17,434 nt of DNA from Oligoflexia bacterium (GTDB lineage: Bacteria; Bdellovibrionota; UBA1018): the NCBI GenBank assembly GCA_903928955.1, contig CAIYTD010000121.1:1-17434 (forward strand), read 5' to 3'. Numbering within the stretch: position 1 is the first letter of the stretch; every line of letters starts with the position of its first letter. The notes under the pieces are model-generated. The model did no database searches and was not told the DNA's origin. It saw only the letters and a program-made list of their open reading frames with translations. Both the position numbers and the translations under genes were made by a program. Positions 7,171 to 15,455 of the stretch are shown one piece after another.

Positions 7171-7182
7171 CTTAGATCTAAG
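7171..7182. repeat. 12-bp perfect palindrome next to the rpoZ ribosome site
   Basis: CTTAGATCTAAG reads the same on both strands and ends inside the AAGGAG ribosome site of rpoZ. A second weak inverted pair (GTTAGA/TCTGAC) lies just upstream in the mRNA. It could be an operator, or a small hairpin affecting rpoZ translation. A chance palindrome is also possible in AT-rich spacer DNA. Confidence 0.35.
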
Positions 7183-7199
7183 TCAGATTGTCTAACTCT

Positions 7200-9089
7200 T
7201 TATCGAATATCTCGAGTCGAGTCAAGAGGAACCCGCAATGAGTCTTCATACATACTATCTAGTTCTACTTTAAAGCGTTTATTAATGAGATTTCTTCGAA
7301 TTTTCAGTGACGGAGTGAGTTCCCCACCCTCAACAGAAAAATCAACAGGTAAAATAACAAATTTTTTAATCGTTTCAAAATGAGCTAAACTTTGATTGAC
7401 TTCATCGACCATTTTTTGAGCAAGCAAGAGTATTTTTGGATTTTTGATCAATTCCGCATATTCGCTAAATAAAATTTGCTGTTCGTTAGCGTACCGAATG
7501 ATTTGCTCCTGATCTAAAGTCAGCAATGCAGTCAAATAGTTTCGACGGTCTCCATGAACCACAAATTGACTCATTAACTTCTGCGATTTTGCTAGATTTT
7601 CAATTTTCTGAGGTGCAATATTTTTGCCTCCACTGGTCACAATAAGATCTTTTTTTCTATCAGTAATATGTAAAAATCCATCTGAATCAATATACCCAAC
7701 ATCTCCAGTATAAAACCAACCTTCTTTGAGTACCTGAGAAGTTTCTTCCTCTAACTGATAATAAGCTGAAAATACTTTTCGAGATTGTATGAGAATCTCC
7801 CCATCTTCAGCAATTTTTAGTGTTACTTCAGGCAAGGGACGCCCCACTACATCAAAACGCACATCGTCTGGAGTATTCACACAGACAGGAGCACAAGTTT
7901 CAGTCAACCCGTAGCCCTCTAATATTGGGATTCCAACAATCTGAAAAAATTCTCCAATTTCCCGTGAAAGCGGAGCGCCACCACAAATGGCAAACTGAAG
8001 GCGACCTCCAAATTTTTCAGTAATGGAACTAAAAATAAGTTTTTTTGCGATCAAATACTCGATACTTTCACGAAGTGGTGGCTTCTTTTTCTTCCAAATC
8101 GCAGAATAATATTTACGCCCTATAGAAAGTGCCCAATGAAATAATATTTTTTTTGCAGAAGATTCCGAATCCAAAACCAATTGAATACGATTAAAAGACT
8201 TTTCAAATATACGAGGGACTGAAAAAAGCAGTGTAGGCCGAATCTCTAAAAAATTTGCCATTAGACGATCGAGACTCTCTGCATAGACTTGTTTCCAGCC
8301 AAAGGTGTAAATGGCTAATGATTCCACTTTTCCAAAGATATGGGAAAAAGGAAGAAATGACAGAATGACCTGTTTCTGAGCAAGCAAGTACTTTCCAAAA
8401 ATTTGAGTGCAATCTTCCAGCACACTCATTAAATTGTCGTGATTTAACATCACCCCCTTAGGGACCCCCGTCGTTCCGGATGTATAACAAATAGTGATGA
8501 GATCAGTAGATTGAGCCGACATGAGATTTTTTTTAAAACGCTCCGGATTCTTCGCCTCTTCGCGTCTTCCCAGCTCCTTCAGCGCTTGAAAAGTCAACAC
8601 TTTCTGCCCCCAAACTGCATCCCGTCCAACAAGAGCCATTGCTGAAGACTCTATTAAGATGATTTTTTTTAAAAAAGGCAAATTTTCTATTTTTTCTATT
8701 ATTTTTTTGAATTGTTCTGCGTTTTCAACAATTGCAATTTGCGCCCCTGCATGTTGAATCACGTAAGCAATATCTGCAGAAGTATTGGAAGCATATATAG
8801 GCACAGTCACACCCGATGCACCTAAAATAGACATGTCGCTCAATGACCATTCGTAACGCGTGTTAGACAAAATCACTACTCGATTACCCGGCTCGACCCC
8901 TAATGCCATTAAACCATAAGAAATAATCCGGCACTCTTGATAAAACTCTTTAAACGTAACTTCCTTCCACTTTCCTACAGGGCCTTCATCAATATGAGTT
9001 GGCTTAAATTGAAAACCCACATCAGATGGAGCAGAACGTACACGTTCTAAAAAAGTTTCACTCAATGTTTTACGAATAATAAATGCCAT
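7200..9089 (-). CDS. Long-chain fatty-acid-CoA ligase (AMP-forming)
   Basis: A 629-residue enzyme of the ANL superfamily. It has the P-loop-like YTSGTTGVPKG (T203-G208 core) and the adenine-binding motif YGLTE (E397). The TGD (D463) and the hinge DRKKDL (D477) precede the swinging C-terminal domain, and LTPSLK carries the catalytic lysine K596. It activates fatty acids to acyl-CoA via an acyl-adenylate in the cytoplasm, feeding lipid synthesis or beta-oxidation. The length and the GSELTPSLK-like ending fit the FadD15/long-chain group rather than acetyl-CoA synthetase. It lies between smpB and rpoZ, downstream of a FadL-like porin gene in the same run, which suggests fatty-acid uptake. The ATG at 9089 gives the usual start MAFIIRKTLSETFLER; its ribosome site is weak. 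Confidence 0.93.
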   Translation of the reverse strand: MAFIIRKTLSETFLERVRSAPSDVGFQFKPTHIDEGPVGKWKEVTFKEFYQECRIISYGLMALGVEPGNRVVILSNTRYEWSLSDMSILGASGVTVPIYASNTSADIAYVIQHAGAQIAIVENAEQFKKIIEKIENLPFLKKIILIESSAMALVGRDAVWGQKVLTFQALKELGRREEAKNPERFKKNLMSAQSTDLITICYTSGTTGVPKGVMLNHDNLMSVLEDCTQIFGKYLLAQKQVILSFLPFSHIFGKVESLAIYTFGWKQVYAESLDRLMANFLEIRPTLLFSVPRIFEKSFNRIQLVLDSESSAKKILFHWALSIGRKYYSAIWKKKKPPLRESIEYLIAKKLIFSSITEKFGGRLQFAICGGAPLSREIGEFFQIVGIPILEGYGLTETCAPVCVNTPDDVRFDVVGRPLPEVTLKIAEDGEILIQSRKVFSAYYQLEEETSQVLKEGWFYTGDVGYIDSDGFLHITDRKKDLIVTSGGKNIAPQKIENLAKSQKLMSQFVVHGDRRNYLTALLTLDQEQIIRYANEQQILFSEYAELIKNPKILLLAQKMVDEVNQSLAHFETIKKFVILPVDFSVEGGELTPSLKIRRNLINKRFKVELDSMYEDSLRVPLDSTRDIR

Positions 9090-9141
9090 AGTTGAGAACT
9101 CTATTACGCGGATCCCAGAAATTTTGCAAGCTCACTCAAAT

Positions 9142-9624
9142 CTAGTGTCGTTTTCTCTCTACTTCCATCTCTCTTTCGACTGCCTTTTTTTTCAGTGTTT
9201 CACGTTTATCATATTTCTTTTTTCCTTTTCCTATACCCAACTCAATTTTTGCTCGACCATTTTTCAAATAAATGCGAATAGGAACAATACTCATTCCTTT
9301 TTGTATAACAGCACCATGAAGTTTTTCTAATTGATAACGATGAAGAAGTAATTTCCTTTTACGCATTGTTTGATGATTCCAAATATTTCCATGCGAATAA
9401 GGACCTATATGAGTATTTACTAGCCACGCCTCAAAACTTGAGCCTCGAGATTGAACTTCAACAAAAGACTCTTTCAAATTAGGAGCTGAACTTCTCAAAC
9501 TCTTAATTTCAGTTCCCGTCAAAACCATTCCCGCTTCTACCACTTCTTCAATAAAGTAATTTAATCTTACAGAGGGATTTGAAGCAATTAATTTTTCTCC
9601 ACTTCCTTTTTTTTCATCCACCAT
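9142..9624 (-). CDS. smpB: SsrA-binding protein SmpB
   Basis: A 160-residue protein matching SmpB throughout: SNPSVRLNYFIEE, GMVLTGTEIKSLR, then NHQTMRKRKLLLHRYQL, and a basic C-terminal tail starting GKGKKKYDKRETLKKK. SmpB delivers tmRNA to stalled ribosomes for trans-translation; its C-terminal tail enters the mRNA channel. No tmRNA gene is visible in this window. The ATG follows GAGGT by 6 bases and lies only 2 bases after the DUF502 stop, so the two are probably coupled. The gap to the acyl-CoA synthetase gene (9090-9141) holds no terminator that I can see. Confidence 0.97.
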   Translation of the reverse strand: MVDEKKGSGEKLIASNPSVRLNYFIEEVVEAGMVLTGTEIKSLRSSAPNLKESFVEVQSRGSSFEAWLVNTHIGPYSHGNIWNHQTMRKRKLLLHRYQLEKLHGAVIQKGMSIVPIRIYLKNGRAKIELGIGKGKKKYDKRETLKKKAVEREMEVERKRH

Positions 9625-9626
9625 AA

Positions 9627-10250
9627 CTAACCTCGATTGGATCCAGAGGACTCAGTAGACTGAGCAATTCCCAGTGATAGTATAATTTTAAATGCCTCTT
9701 CCACTTTTAATTGACTCTCGCGAACCTCAGCTTCAGGAACAATGAGGTGAAAACCGGACGTAGGATTAGGTGTAGTGGGAATATAAACATTTAAATGGCT
9801 TTCTGGTACTGCTGGGCCTGTAGCCGGCCCTGTAACAAAAGCAAGTGCCCATATTCCTTTTCGGGGGTACTCAATATAAACGACCCGATTAAATTGCTGA
9901 CCACCCCCGACTGCAAGAGTTCTTAACAACTGATCCAGTGCGCTATAAATACTTCGAATGACCGGAATGCGCTGGATAATCTCTCCAATAAATTCCAGAA
10001 CCTTTTCACCCAAGTAATGCTTAGAAGCCCAGCCTAATAGAGAAATTGCAATCATTAAGAAACAACTCAAACCTAGTGTCATCAGCGCGTTTAACAGCCC
10101 ATTCTGAGGTCTCAAGGGCTCCGGAAGAATCAAATGAACGCTCCACAAAAGGCGAAAAATAAAAACCAGGATCCAGGCAATCACCCCTAACGGAATCAAT
10201 ACCAACAGCCCAGCAAAAAAATGATTTTTCAAAAAATAAATTCGACGCAT
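9627..10250 (-). CDS. DUF502 family membrane protein
   Basis: A 207-residue inner-membrane protein with two hydrophobic segments (about 9-33 and 52-74). A conserved region follows with IPVIRSIYSALDQLL, VVYIEYPRKGIWALAFVTG, and VYIPTTPNPTSGFHLIVP. These are hallmarks of DUF502, whose role is unknown in bacteria (plant relatives are the COV proteins). The PTTPNPTSG loop is the most conserved motif. The ATG at 10250 sits directly after AAGGG, an unusually short spacing, but no better in-frame start fits the first transmembrane helix. The gene lies 28 bases after the FadL-like gene and 2 bases before smpB. Confidence 0.9.
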   Translation of the reverse strand: MRRIYFLKNHFFAGLLVLIPLGVIAWILVFIFRLLWSVHLILPEPLRPQNGLLNALMTLGLSCFLMIAISLLGWASKHYLGEKVLEFIGEIIQRIPVIRSIYSALDQLLRTLAVGGGQQFNRVVYIEYPRKGIWALAFVTGPATGPAVPESHLNVYIPTTPNPTSGFHLIVPEAEVRESQLKVEEAFKIILSLGIAQSTESSGSNRG

Positions 10251-10278
10251 CCCTTGCTTTCAGGCGGTAAGTGACTTC

Positions 10279-11700
10279 TTACAGCGCCAATGAAAGAGAT
10301 ACCCCACCCCCATAGAGATTGCCACCGGCGTCATACCCGGGAGAACCGATTTTTGAATCTGTAGCCAGTCCACCTTCATTATTCGATGACTTTGAAATAT
10401 ATTGTCGCTCTAAGTATTGGAATGTGGCGTGAAAATCCAATTGACAAGGAATCTCTAAACTGAGCAAACGCTGAAATTTTAACCCCCAACCCCATGTAAA
10501 TATATGTTTATTAGGATCAAGAAAATTTCCCGCATCTGTAGGAGAACTAGCAAAAATACTGGGTCGGTAAGTATACCCCAAACGAAGAGTATTCATGAGT
10601 GTGATAGCATATTCGAATCCCAATCGAGGAACCCAAATGTTTACATAAGAGAAAGCAGGAAGAATACCGGGAGCGATAGTCACTCCTCCGCTGCAACCCG
10701 GTCCAGTGCAATTGGTTGTTTGAGGGGACTCCAGCAACAAAGCAGGCGATTGAAAGGCACTCCAGAATTGATAGTCTATTTGGGCATAAATTTTAGTTTT
10801 ATTAGAGAGCGCAATCACACCCCCCAACTCAATCGCCATAGGATCATAAAAAAGAGCGGATAAAGATTTAAAATTAAAATCAACAGCCGCAAAATTTCCA
10901 AAAACACGAGCCGAAGATTTTAATACCATCGTATTGTCTGATACTGCAGGGAACCTAAATACTCCACCAATAGAATAAGCACTCGAAAGATCGGGAGGAA
11001 TGTAGAGGATCCCAAAATAAGGAGCAAACTGCGATGTCATACTCGACGTAAATCGCATTGTAGAAGTACTACTGGTCTTAGTATTTACAAAAACCGAACC
11101 ATTACTGGTTAAGGAAAAAGCCATATGCATCCCAAAACCCAGGTGATAGCCTTTCCCTAAGTCTACACCCAATCCTAGTTCGAGCTGAGGACGCTGCGTT
11201 CGAGCTCGATAAAGCACGTACTCCGGTATATATGCCTCACCTGAATCCATATAAGCTAATTGACTCACCGGAAGAAATGTCGCCAGCCCCACAGTCAAAG
11301 AACCCCACTCAGGCAATACGCGATAACTCAACCCCACTTCTGAACCAAAAGTAGGTTTATAAGTTGTATCTACATTTCCAAATAATTGCCCATCTGCAGT
11401 AAAATAATTTTGAATAAGCACATTAGAAATAGATTTAAAATTAGGCTGTAAATAAATTAAACCATAACTAAAAAGAAGTCTTTTCCCTTTCCCTGCTAAC
11501 GAAAAGTCCTCTAAAGATAGCCCTGCAGGATTATGATAGGCTGCGTATCCATCAAATCCCCCCGCAACTCCTGCACCGCCAAGTGCTGCTAATCTGGAAC
11601 CAAAACCAGAACTTTCACCGACATTTCCAAAAACAAGATTTGCAAAAAGGAATATACATAGCTTTGCCGTGCAAATTACAAAAATTTTATTTAACTTCAT
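10279..11700 (-). CDS. FadL/OmpP1-type outer membrane transport protein
   Basis: I place the start at the ATG at 11700 (473 residues) because it begins a signal peptide, MKLNKIFVICTAKLC...VFG. The earlier in-frame start at 11790 would add 30 residues read out of frame within rsmA. The mature N-terminus, GSRLAALGGAGVAGGFDGYAAYHNPAGLS, carries the glycine/NPAGL signature of FadL-like porins. Long amphipathic strands follow to the C-terminus. FadL-type porins carry hydrophobic molecules such as long-chain fatty acids across the outer membrane. The final residues (SLSLAL) lack the usual terminal aromatic residue. The ATG overlaps the end of rsmA by 14 bases and has no clear ribosome site, so translation is probably coupled. 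Confidence 0.82.
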   Translation of the reverse strand: MKLNKIFVICTAKLCIFLFANLVFGNVGESSGFGSRLAALGGAGVAGGFDGYAAYHNPAGLSLEDFSLAGKGKRLLFSYGLIYLQPNFKSISNVLIQNYFTADGQLFGNVDTTYKPTFGSEVGLSYRVLPEWGSLTVGLATFLPVSQLAYMDSGEAYIPEYVLYRARTQRPQLELGLGVDLGKGYHLGFGMHMAFSLTSNGSVFVNTKTSSTSTMRFTSSMTSQFAPYFGILYIPPDLSSAYSIGGVFRFPAVSDNTMVLKSSARVFGNFAAVDFNFKSLSALFYDPMAIELGGVIALSNKTKIYAQIDYQFWSAFQSPALLLESPQTTNCTGPGCSGGVTIAPGILPAFSYVNIWVPRLGFEYAITLMNTLRLGYTYRPSIFASSPTDAGNFLDPNKHIFTWGWGLKFQRLLSLEIPCQLDFHATFQYLERQYISKSSNNEGGLATDSKIGSPGYDAGGNLYGGGVSLSLAL

Positions 11701-12523
11701 AGGAAGCCGGCCGAATCTGTTTAGTAGCCTGAAAAAGCCTATTCCATTCATCCCAATCCAGCGCTTCGGCCCGCTTTGTACCATCAACACCGCTTAATCC
11801 TAATGCGTTTTTACATGGAATCACTGTTCTCAGCATTTTACGTCGGTGAGCAAAGCAATTTTTTAAAAGAGTTTGCCAAACTGCCTCATCTTCAGAACAA
11901 TTTCTCATTTCAATTCTAGGCTTACTTCGGCGAGTTAAAATAATCACTTCAGAGTTCACTTGAGGAGCAGGAGAAAATGCCCGAGGAGGAACTGAAAGAA
12001 ATTTTTTAACATCCCAGCGATTTTGAATCCAAAGCGAGAGACTCCCTCGATCCGAAGTACTCGGCTCAGCACGTATTCTTTTTGCAACTTCCTCTTGAAA
12101 CATGAGAATCATCACAGGGATATCCTCAAAAGACAGAGACAAACGCGTTAATAGAGCTGTACCGGCAGAATAAGGCAGATTAGAAACAACTCCTACAGGC
12201 TGAGCAACACACCACTGATTGACCGGCAAATCCAAAAAATCTGCAATTTGAATTTGAACAAAACTCGGAAGAGAATAATTCTGCCACTGAAGACCTAATT
12301 TTTGATCGCGTTCCACCAAAATAAATTTCTGAATGCCTCCATTAGCTGGCCATTTCTCTAAAATAGGCAATGTAATAGCCCCCTGACCTGGACCAATTTC
12401 AAGTAGACTCAAACAAGAAAATTGATTCGCCTCACGCAGAATGGCTTCAGCGATCGCATCCGCTACGCCCTTATCTCTTAAAAAGTGCTGACCTAGGGCT
12501 CGACGCCTTCCTTGTGTGGCCAA
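11687..12523 (-). CDS. rsmA: 16S rRNA dimethyladenosine transferase RsmA (KsgA)
   Basis: A 278-residue SAM-dependent methyltransferase. GQHFL lies at 11-15, and motif I EIGPGQGAIT at 42-51 binds SAM. The acidic residue E71 and D95 follow, with the catalytic NLPY at 115-118 and the C-terminal SVPPRAFSPAPQVNS typical of KsgA. It dimethylates two adenines near the 3' end of 16S rRNA during small-subunit maturation. The start is TTG at 12523, chosen because a GGAGG ribosome site inside the end of tsaD lies 7 bases upstream and no ATG fits. The gene follows tsaD by 2 bases. Confidence 0.95.
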   Translation of the reverse strand: MATQGRRRALGQHFLRDKGVADAIAEAILREANQFSCLSLLEIGPGQGAITLPILEKWPANGGIQKFILVERDQKLGLQWQNYSLPSFVQIQIADFLDLPVNQWCVAQPVGVVSNLPYSAGTALLTRLSLSFEDIPVMILMFQEEVAKRIRAEPSTSDRGSLSLWIQNRWDVKKFLSVPPRAFSPAPQVNSEVIILTRRSKPRIEMRNCSEDEAVWQTLLKNCFAHRRKMLRTVIPCKNALGLSGVDGTKRAEALDWDEWNRLFQATKQIRPASYEVK

Positions 12524-12525
12524 AT

Positions 12526-13599
12526 TTAGACCTCCGGATTTGCAATTGCATTGAGAGTTAAAAAATCATCTCGCTTTAAAAAATGACCCTGTCGAAATCG
12601 AAACGCTCCAGCTGCAGCAATCATTGCAGCATTATCTGTACAGTAAGCCATTTTTGGAAAATAGGGAGAATGCACTAAGCCCGCTGTTTTCCATTCCAAA
12701 TTCAAGCGGGATCGCAATCGACTATTTGCTGCAACTCCCCCTACCACAGCTAAAGTCTGGCAACGGTATTCTTGAACAGCCAAAAAAATTTTAGAAATCA
12801 GCGCATCTACTATGGCTTCTTGAACTGAAGCACAAAGATGAGGCAACTCAGACTCTAATATTCCTTGCCCTTTTAATTTCTCAGTTAAGAGTGCTACTGC
12901 TGTTTTGAGACCGCTAAAGGAAAAATCCAATGTCGTTTTCTGAGAGAGCGCTCTCGGAAGAGCGAATGCTTTTGGATTTCCCGTTTGCGCAATGCGATCG
13001 ATCCAAACTCCCCCTGGATAAGGAAAGCCTAATATTTTTGCAGTTTTATCAAATGCTTCTCCTGCTGCATCGTCTCTGGACCTGCCTATTAAAGATTTTT
13101 TTAAAAAATCCTTAGGCCAAAATTCAGGTAAATGAGTGACACAATACAGATTAGTATGACCCCCTGAAATAATAGCTAAAATCATCGGAAGAAAAATTTC
13201 TTCCCGAACTTTCAAGGGTGATTCCTCTAAATACACGCTGGCTGCATGCCCCTCTAGATGATGAACAGGAATCAACGGTTTATCCAGTGCGTAAGAAAGT
13301 GCCTTAGCAGCACTCACTCCTACTAATAAAGCACCCACAAGACCTGGACGATTCGTAACCGCAATCGCCTCTAGTTCATGAGGATGCACATGAGCATCCT
13401 CTAAAGCCTGATCGATCATTTGATTGATGGTCTCCAAATGATTCCGAGAAGCAATCTCAGGAACGACTCCTCCGTAAGGCTGGTGAATTTGAATTTGTGA
13501 AAAAGTAGCAAGGCTCATCACCTGCACTGTGCTATTTGCCTCATGCTTGACAACAGAAGCACTACACTCATCACAGGAAGTCTCAATGCCCAGAATCAC
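12526..13599 (-). CDS. tsaD: tRNA threonylcarbamoyladenosine transferase TsaD
   Basis: A 357-residue protein with the ASKHA fold motifs. It has GIETSCDE at the N-terminus, metal-binding HHLEGH (H114, H118) and SGGHTNLY (144-151). RDDAAGEAFDK (174-184), SFSGLKTAV and the C-terminal YCTDNAAMIA follow. TsaD transfers the threonylcarbamoyl group to A37 of ANN-decoding tRNAs, with TsaB, TsaE and TsaC, none of which is in the window. It is slightly longer than usual because of an extra loop (about residues 153-173) before DDAAGEAFDK. The start codon is GTG, overlapping the TGA of the upstream TPR gene in a GTGA arrangement that implies translational coupling. Confidence 0.96.
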   Translation of the reverse strand: MILGIETSCDECSASVVKHEANSTVQVMSLATFSQIQIHQPYGGVVPEIASRNHLETINQMIDQALEDAHVHPHELEAIAVTNRPGLVGALLVGVSAAKALSYALDKPLIPVHHLEGHAASVYLEESPLKVREEIFLPMILAIISGGHTNLYCVTHLPEFWPKDFLKKSLIGRSRDDAAGEAFDKTAKILGFPYPGGVWIDRIAQTGNPKAFALPRALSQKTTLDFSFSGLKTAVALLTEKLKGQGILESELPHLCASVQEAIVDALISKIFLAVQEYRCQTLAVVGGVAANSRLRSRLNLEWKTAGLVHSPYFPKMAYCTDNAAMIAAAGAFRFRQGHFLKRDDFLTLNAIANPEV

Positions 13600-14318
13600 T
13601 TGATTTTTTTTCTTGCCTTCTTAGCTTCAGGCGTTTTTGGATATTTTTCTACTAACTCTTGATAAAATCCTTTAGCATCTTCTTTCAACCCTAGTGCATC
13701 AAAAGAAAGTCCAATCTTGTAAAATGCTTCAGGAGACTTGACATAATGGGGATACTTCTCAGAAAATTTAGAATATTCTACAATCGCGTTCTTATATTTC
13801 TGAGCCTTATAGAAACACTGACCCCGCAAAAAAATTCCCTCTTCAGGATGCTTCACCTTAGAAGATTTTACATAAAATGCTAAAGATTCAGCACATCCTT
13901 CATAATCTTGATCATCAAACTGCATTTTAGCTTTCTTGTAAACTTCATTGGGGTCTAACATCAACAAGCTTTCCTGTAATTTTTTTATGATTTCAGTCAA
14001 AGTTGCTTCGGACTCTTCTAATCGAATCATTCGGCTTTCGAGTTTTTTAAACTCTTCTGCAGAAACAGATTTTAAAGCAGCTCCCTTTTGGTTTCTTTCT
14101 AAATCCTCAATACGACCTTCAAAACGAGTGAATTCAGACTTCATCTCATCAATGACATATTGACCTTTAGGTTCCACTTCTGAAGCAGATGAAACTGAAG
14201 TAGGCCTCGCTACCTGCCTTTCGTCCGAGTCATCCCGAAGCTGCGCTCTTGTCTTCAAACATGCAGAGAATAAAAAACTAAAAAGTAAAAAGAGAAGTAT
14301 TTCTGATTTATATTTCAT
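13596..14318 (-). CDS. CpoB/YbgF-like TPR lipoprotein
   Basis: I choose the ATG at 14318 because AGGTGA sits 5 bases before it; a GTG at 14327 overlapping the previous stop is the alternative (three more residues). The product has 240 residues. The lipobox LFSAC puts the lipid on C20, then comes a polar stretch, a coiled coil at about 55-110, and TPR-like helices from about 117 to the end (FYKIGLSFDALGLKEDAKGFYQELVEKYP). This is the layout of YbgF/CpoB, which works with Tol-Pal and coordinates cell-wall synthesis with outer membrane constriction. The E. coli protein is soluble in the periplasm; here it is a predicted lipoprotein. It lies two genes after pal, supporting that role. Confidence 0.82.
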   Translation of the reverse strand: MKYKSEILLFLLFSFLFSACLKTRAQLRDDSDERQVARPTSVSSASEVEPKGQYVIDEMKSEFTRFEGRIEDLERNQKGAALKSVSAEEFKKLESRMIRLEESEATLTEIIKKLQESLLMLDPNEVYKKAKMQFDDQDYEGCAESLAFYVKSSKVKHPEEGIFLRGQCFYKAQKYKNAIVEYSKFSEKYPHYVKSPEAFYKIGLSFDALGLKEDAKGFYQELVEKYPKTPEAKKARKKIK

Positions 14319-14323
14319 TTTGA

Positions 14324-14857
14324 TCACCTGATTTCCACAGAGGGCGAAGGAACTACGGGCTTTTCTACTGAAAGAGCTGACTTTTCTTCGGCTTTTCTTT
14401 GTTCATACATATCTGCAGGAGTTCCCTGTGGAATAGGATAGGGATAAGCACCGGACTTGGAACTACTTGCAGGATTTCTATCTTCTGGTATTTCCCGATC
14501 CCCTCGACTTCCTCCATTCCGAAGCGACTCAAACTCAGCTTGCTCAGCAAAGTAACGCGATTGATCTGCATAATCTTTCGCTAATTTGAAATTCTTAAAC
14601 TTATACTCATGCTTTGCTCGAAAAAATAATTCAGTCGCCTGCCGATAGAGCTCAGGAGCCAGTACAGCTGCTTGTACTTCTTTAGCAGCACGAATGGCTA
14701 CTTGGGTATCAGACATTTCTTGTATGGGCCGCCCAGAAAAAAGTGTGCAACCCCAAACAAATAGAAGTAATCCTAAAATAGAAGAGCCATATCGAAACAG
14801 TCTACGAAAATAAACCGATTGATGGCAAACTCTCGTAGACTGAAAAGATTGTTTCAT
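14324..14857 (-). CDS. DUF4398 lipoprotein
   Basis: It starts at the ATG at 14857 (177 residues). The signal is unusual, with a long basic n-region of about 22 residues, then a hydrophobic core ending FVWGC (lipidated C37). Residues about 45-110 match DUF4398: a helical hairpin with EVQAAVLAPELYRQA and LAKDYADQSRYFAEQAE. The rest is a low-complexity tail with KSGAYPYPIPQG and Glu/Lys/Pro-rich residues. DUF4398 proteins are envelope lipoproteins of unknown biochemical role, often found beside OmpA-domain proteins; here the gene follows pal by 20 bases. Its stop overlaps the possible GTG start of the CpoB-like gene. The ribosome site is weak, so coupling to pal translation is likely. Confidence 0.82.
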   Translation of the reverse strand: MKQSFQSTRVCHQSVYFRRLFRYGSSILGLLLFVWGCTLFSGRPIQEMSDTQVAIRAAKEVQAAVLAPELYRQATELFFRAKHEYKFKNFKLAKDYADQSRYFAEQAEFESLRNGGSRGDREIPEDRNPASSSKSGAYPYPIPQGTPADMYEQRKAEEKSALSVEKPVVPSPSVEIR

Positions 14858-14877
14858 CCAACTCAAGTCAAGTCAAA

Positions 14878-15387
14878 CTAGTGTGAAGTGATGACAAAAT
14901 TAGCTCGCCTATTTTTGGCGTAAGCTTCTTCAGTCATTCCTGAATCAACGGGTTTTTCCTTCCCAAAGCTAATAACAGTGATTCGATCCTCTGCAATGCC
15001 TAAATCTTCCACATATTTCTTAGTGGCATTAGCCCGCTTCTCACCTAATGCGATATTGTATTGAATTCCACCTTTTGCATCACAATGTCCTTCAATCTGC
15101 ACCTTGAGATTAGGTTTATCTTTTAAAATATCTGCATTTGCCTTAAGTACACCCTTTTGCTCATGATCTAATTTAAAAGAATCAAAAGGAAAATGGACCG
15201 TCTGTAGACCCATAGCCTTACCTGAATCAGAATCTCCCAATGTCAGGTTGTCATCAGCTGATGGAGCAGTTGGAACACCACCCTCATCTTCTTTTGTCTT
15301 AGACCCACTGCAACTTGTTACAAAAATCATCGCTGCAACAAGGGAAATTAAACCTATTCGGCGAAAAATCCCACTCTGTGTGGTCAT
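14878..15387 (-). CDS. pal: Peptidoglycan-associated lipoprotein Pal
   Basis: A 169-residue protein. The ATG at 15387 is preceded at 7 bases by GAGGAG, so it is preferred over a TTG 18 bases upstream. The signal ends FVTSC (C26 lipidated), followed by an acidic Gly/Asp/Ser linker. An OmpA C-terminal domain then runs from about residue 65, with VHFPFDSFKLD, EGHCDAKGG and YNIALGEKRANATKKYV, and ends NRRANFVITSH. The domain binds meso-diaminopimelate in peptidoglycan, tethering the outer membrane. The usual HCDERG is HCDAKG here. In most proteobacteria pal follows tolQRAB; those genes are not in the window. Confidence 0.92.
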   Translation of the reverse strand: MTTQSGIFRRIGLISLVAAMIFVTSCSGSKTKEDEGGVPTAPSADDNLTLGDSDSGKAMGLQTVHFPFDSFKLDHEQKGVLKANADILKDKPNLKVQIEGHCDAKGGIQYNIALGEKRANATKKYVEDLGIAEDRITVISFGKEKPVDSGMTEEAYAKNRRANFVITSH

Positions 15388-15423
15388 GATATTCTCCTCA
15401 GTCAATTTTACTGATTAACGTTC

Positions 15424-15452
15424 ATATTACCTATTCAGCCTAGTTATCTACA
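15424..15452 (-). promoter_or_regulatory. Possible promoter of the pal gene run
   Basis: On the minus strand TGTAGA (15452-15447) and TAATAT (15429-15424) are 17 bases apart, 37 bases before the pal ATG. The -10 is good and the -35 poor. This is the only spacer in front of the long minus-strand run, so a promoter is expected somewhere between 15388 and 15505. Confidence 0.35.
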
Positions 15453-15455
15453 CTG

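Noticed and set aside
9124..9330. Plus-strand ORF of 68 codons opposite smpB
   Set aside because: Antisense shadow of the well-conserved SmpB C-terminus; its composition (Phe/Ser-rich) is that of a complement of Lys/Glu codons.
9639..9670. Inverted repeat CTCAGT/ACTGAG near the end of the DUF502 gene as a terminator
   Set aside because: It lies within codons, the stem is only 6 bp, there is no U-tract, and smpB starts 2 bases after the stop.
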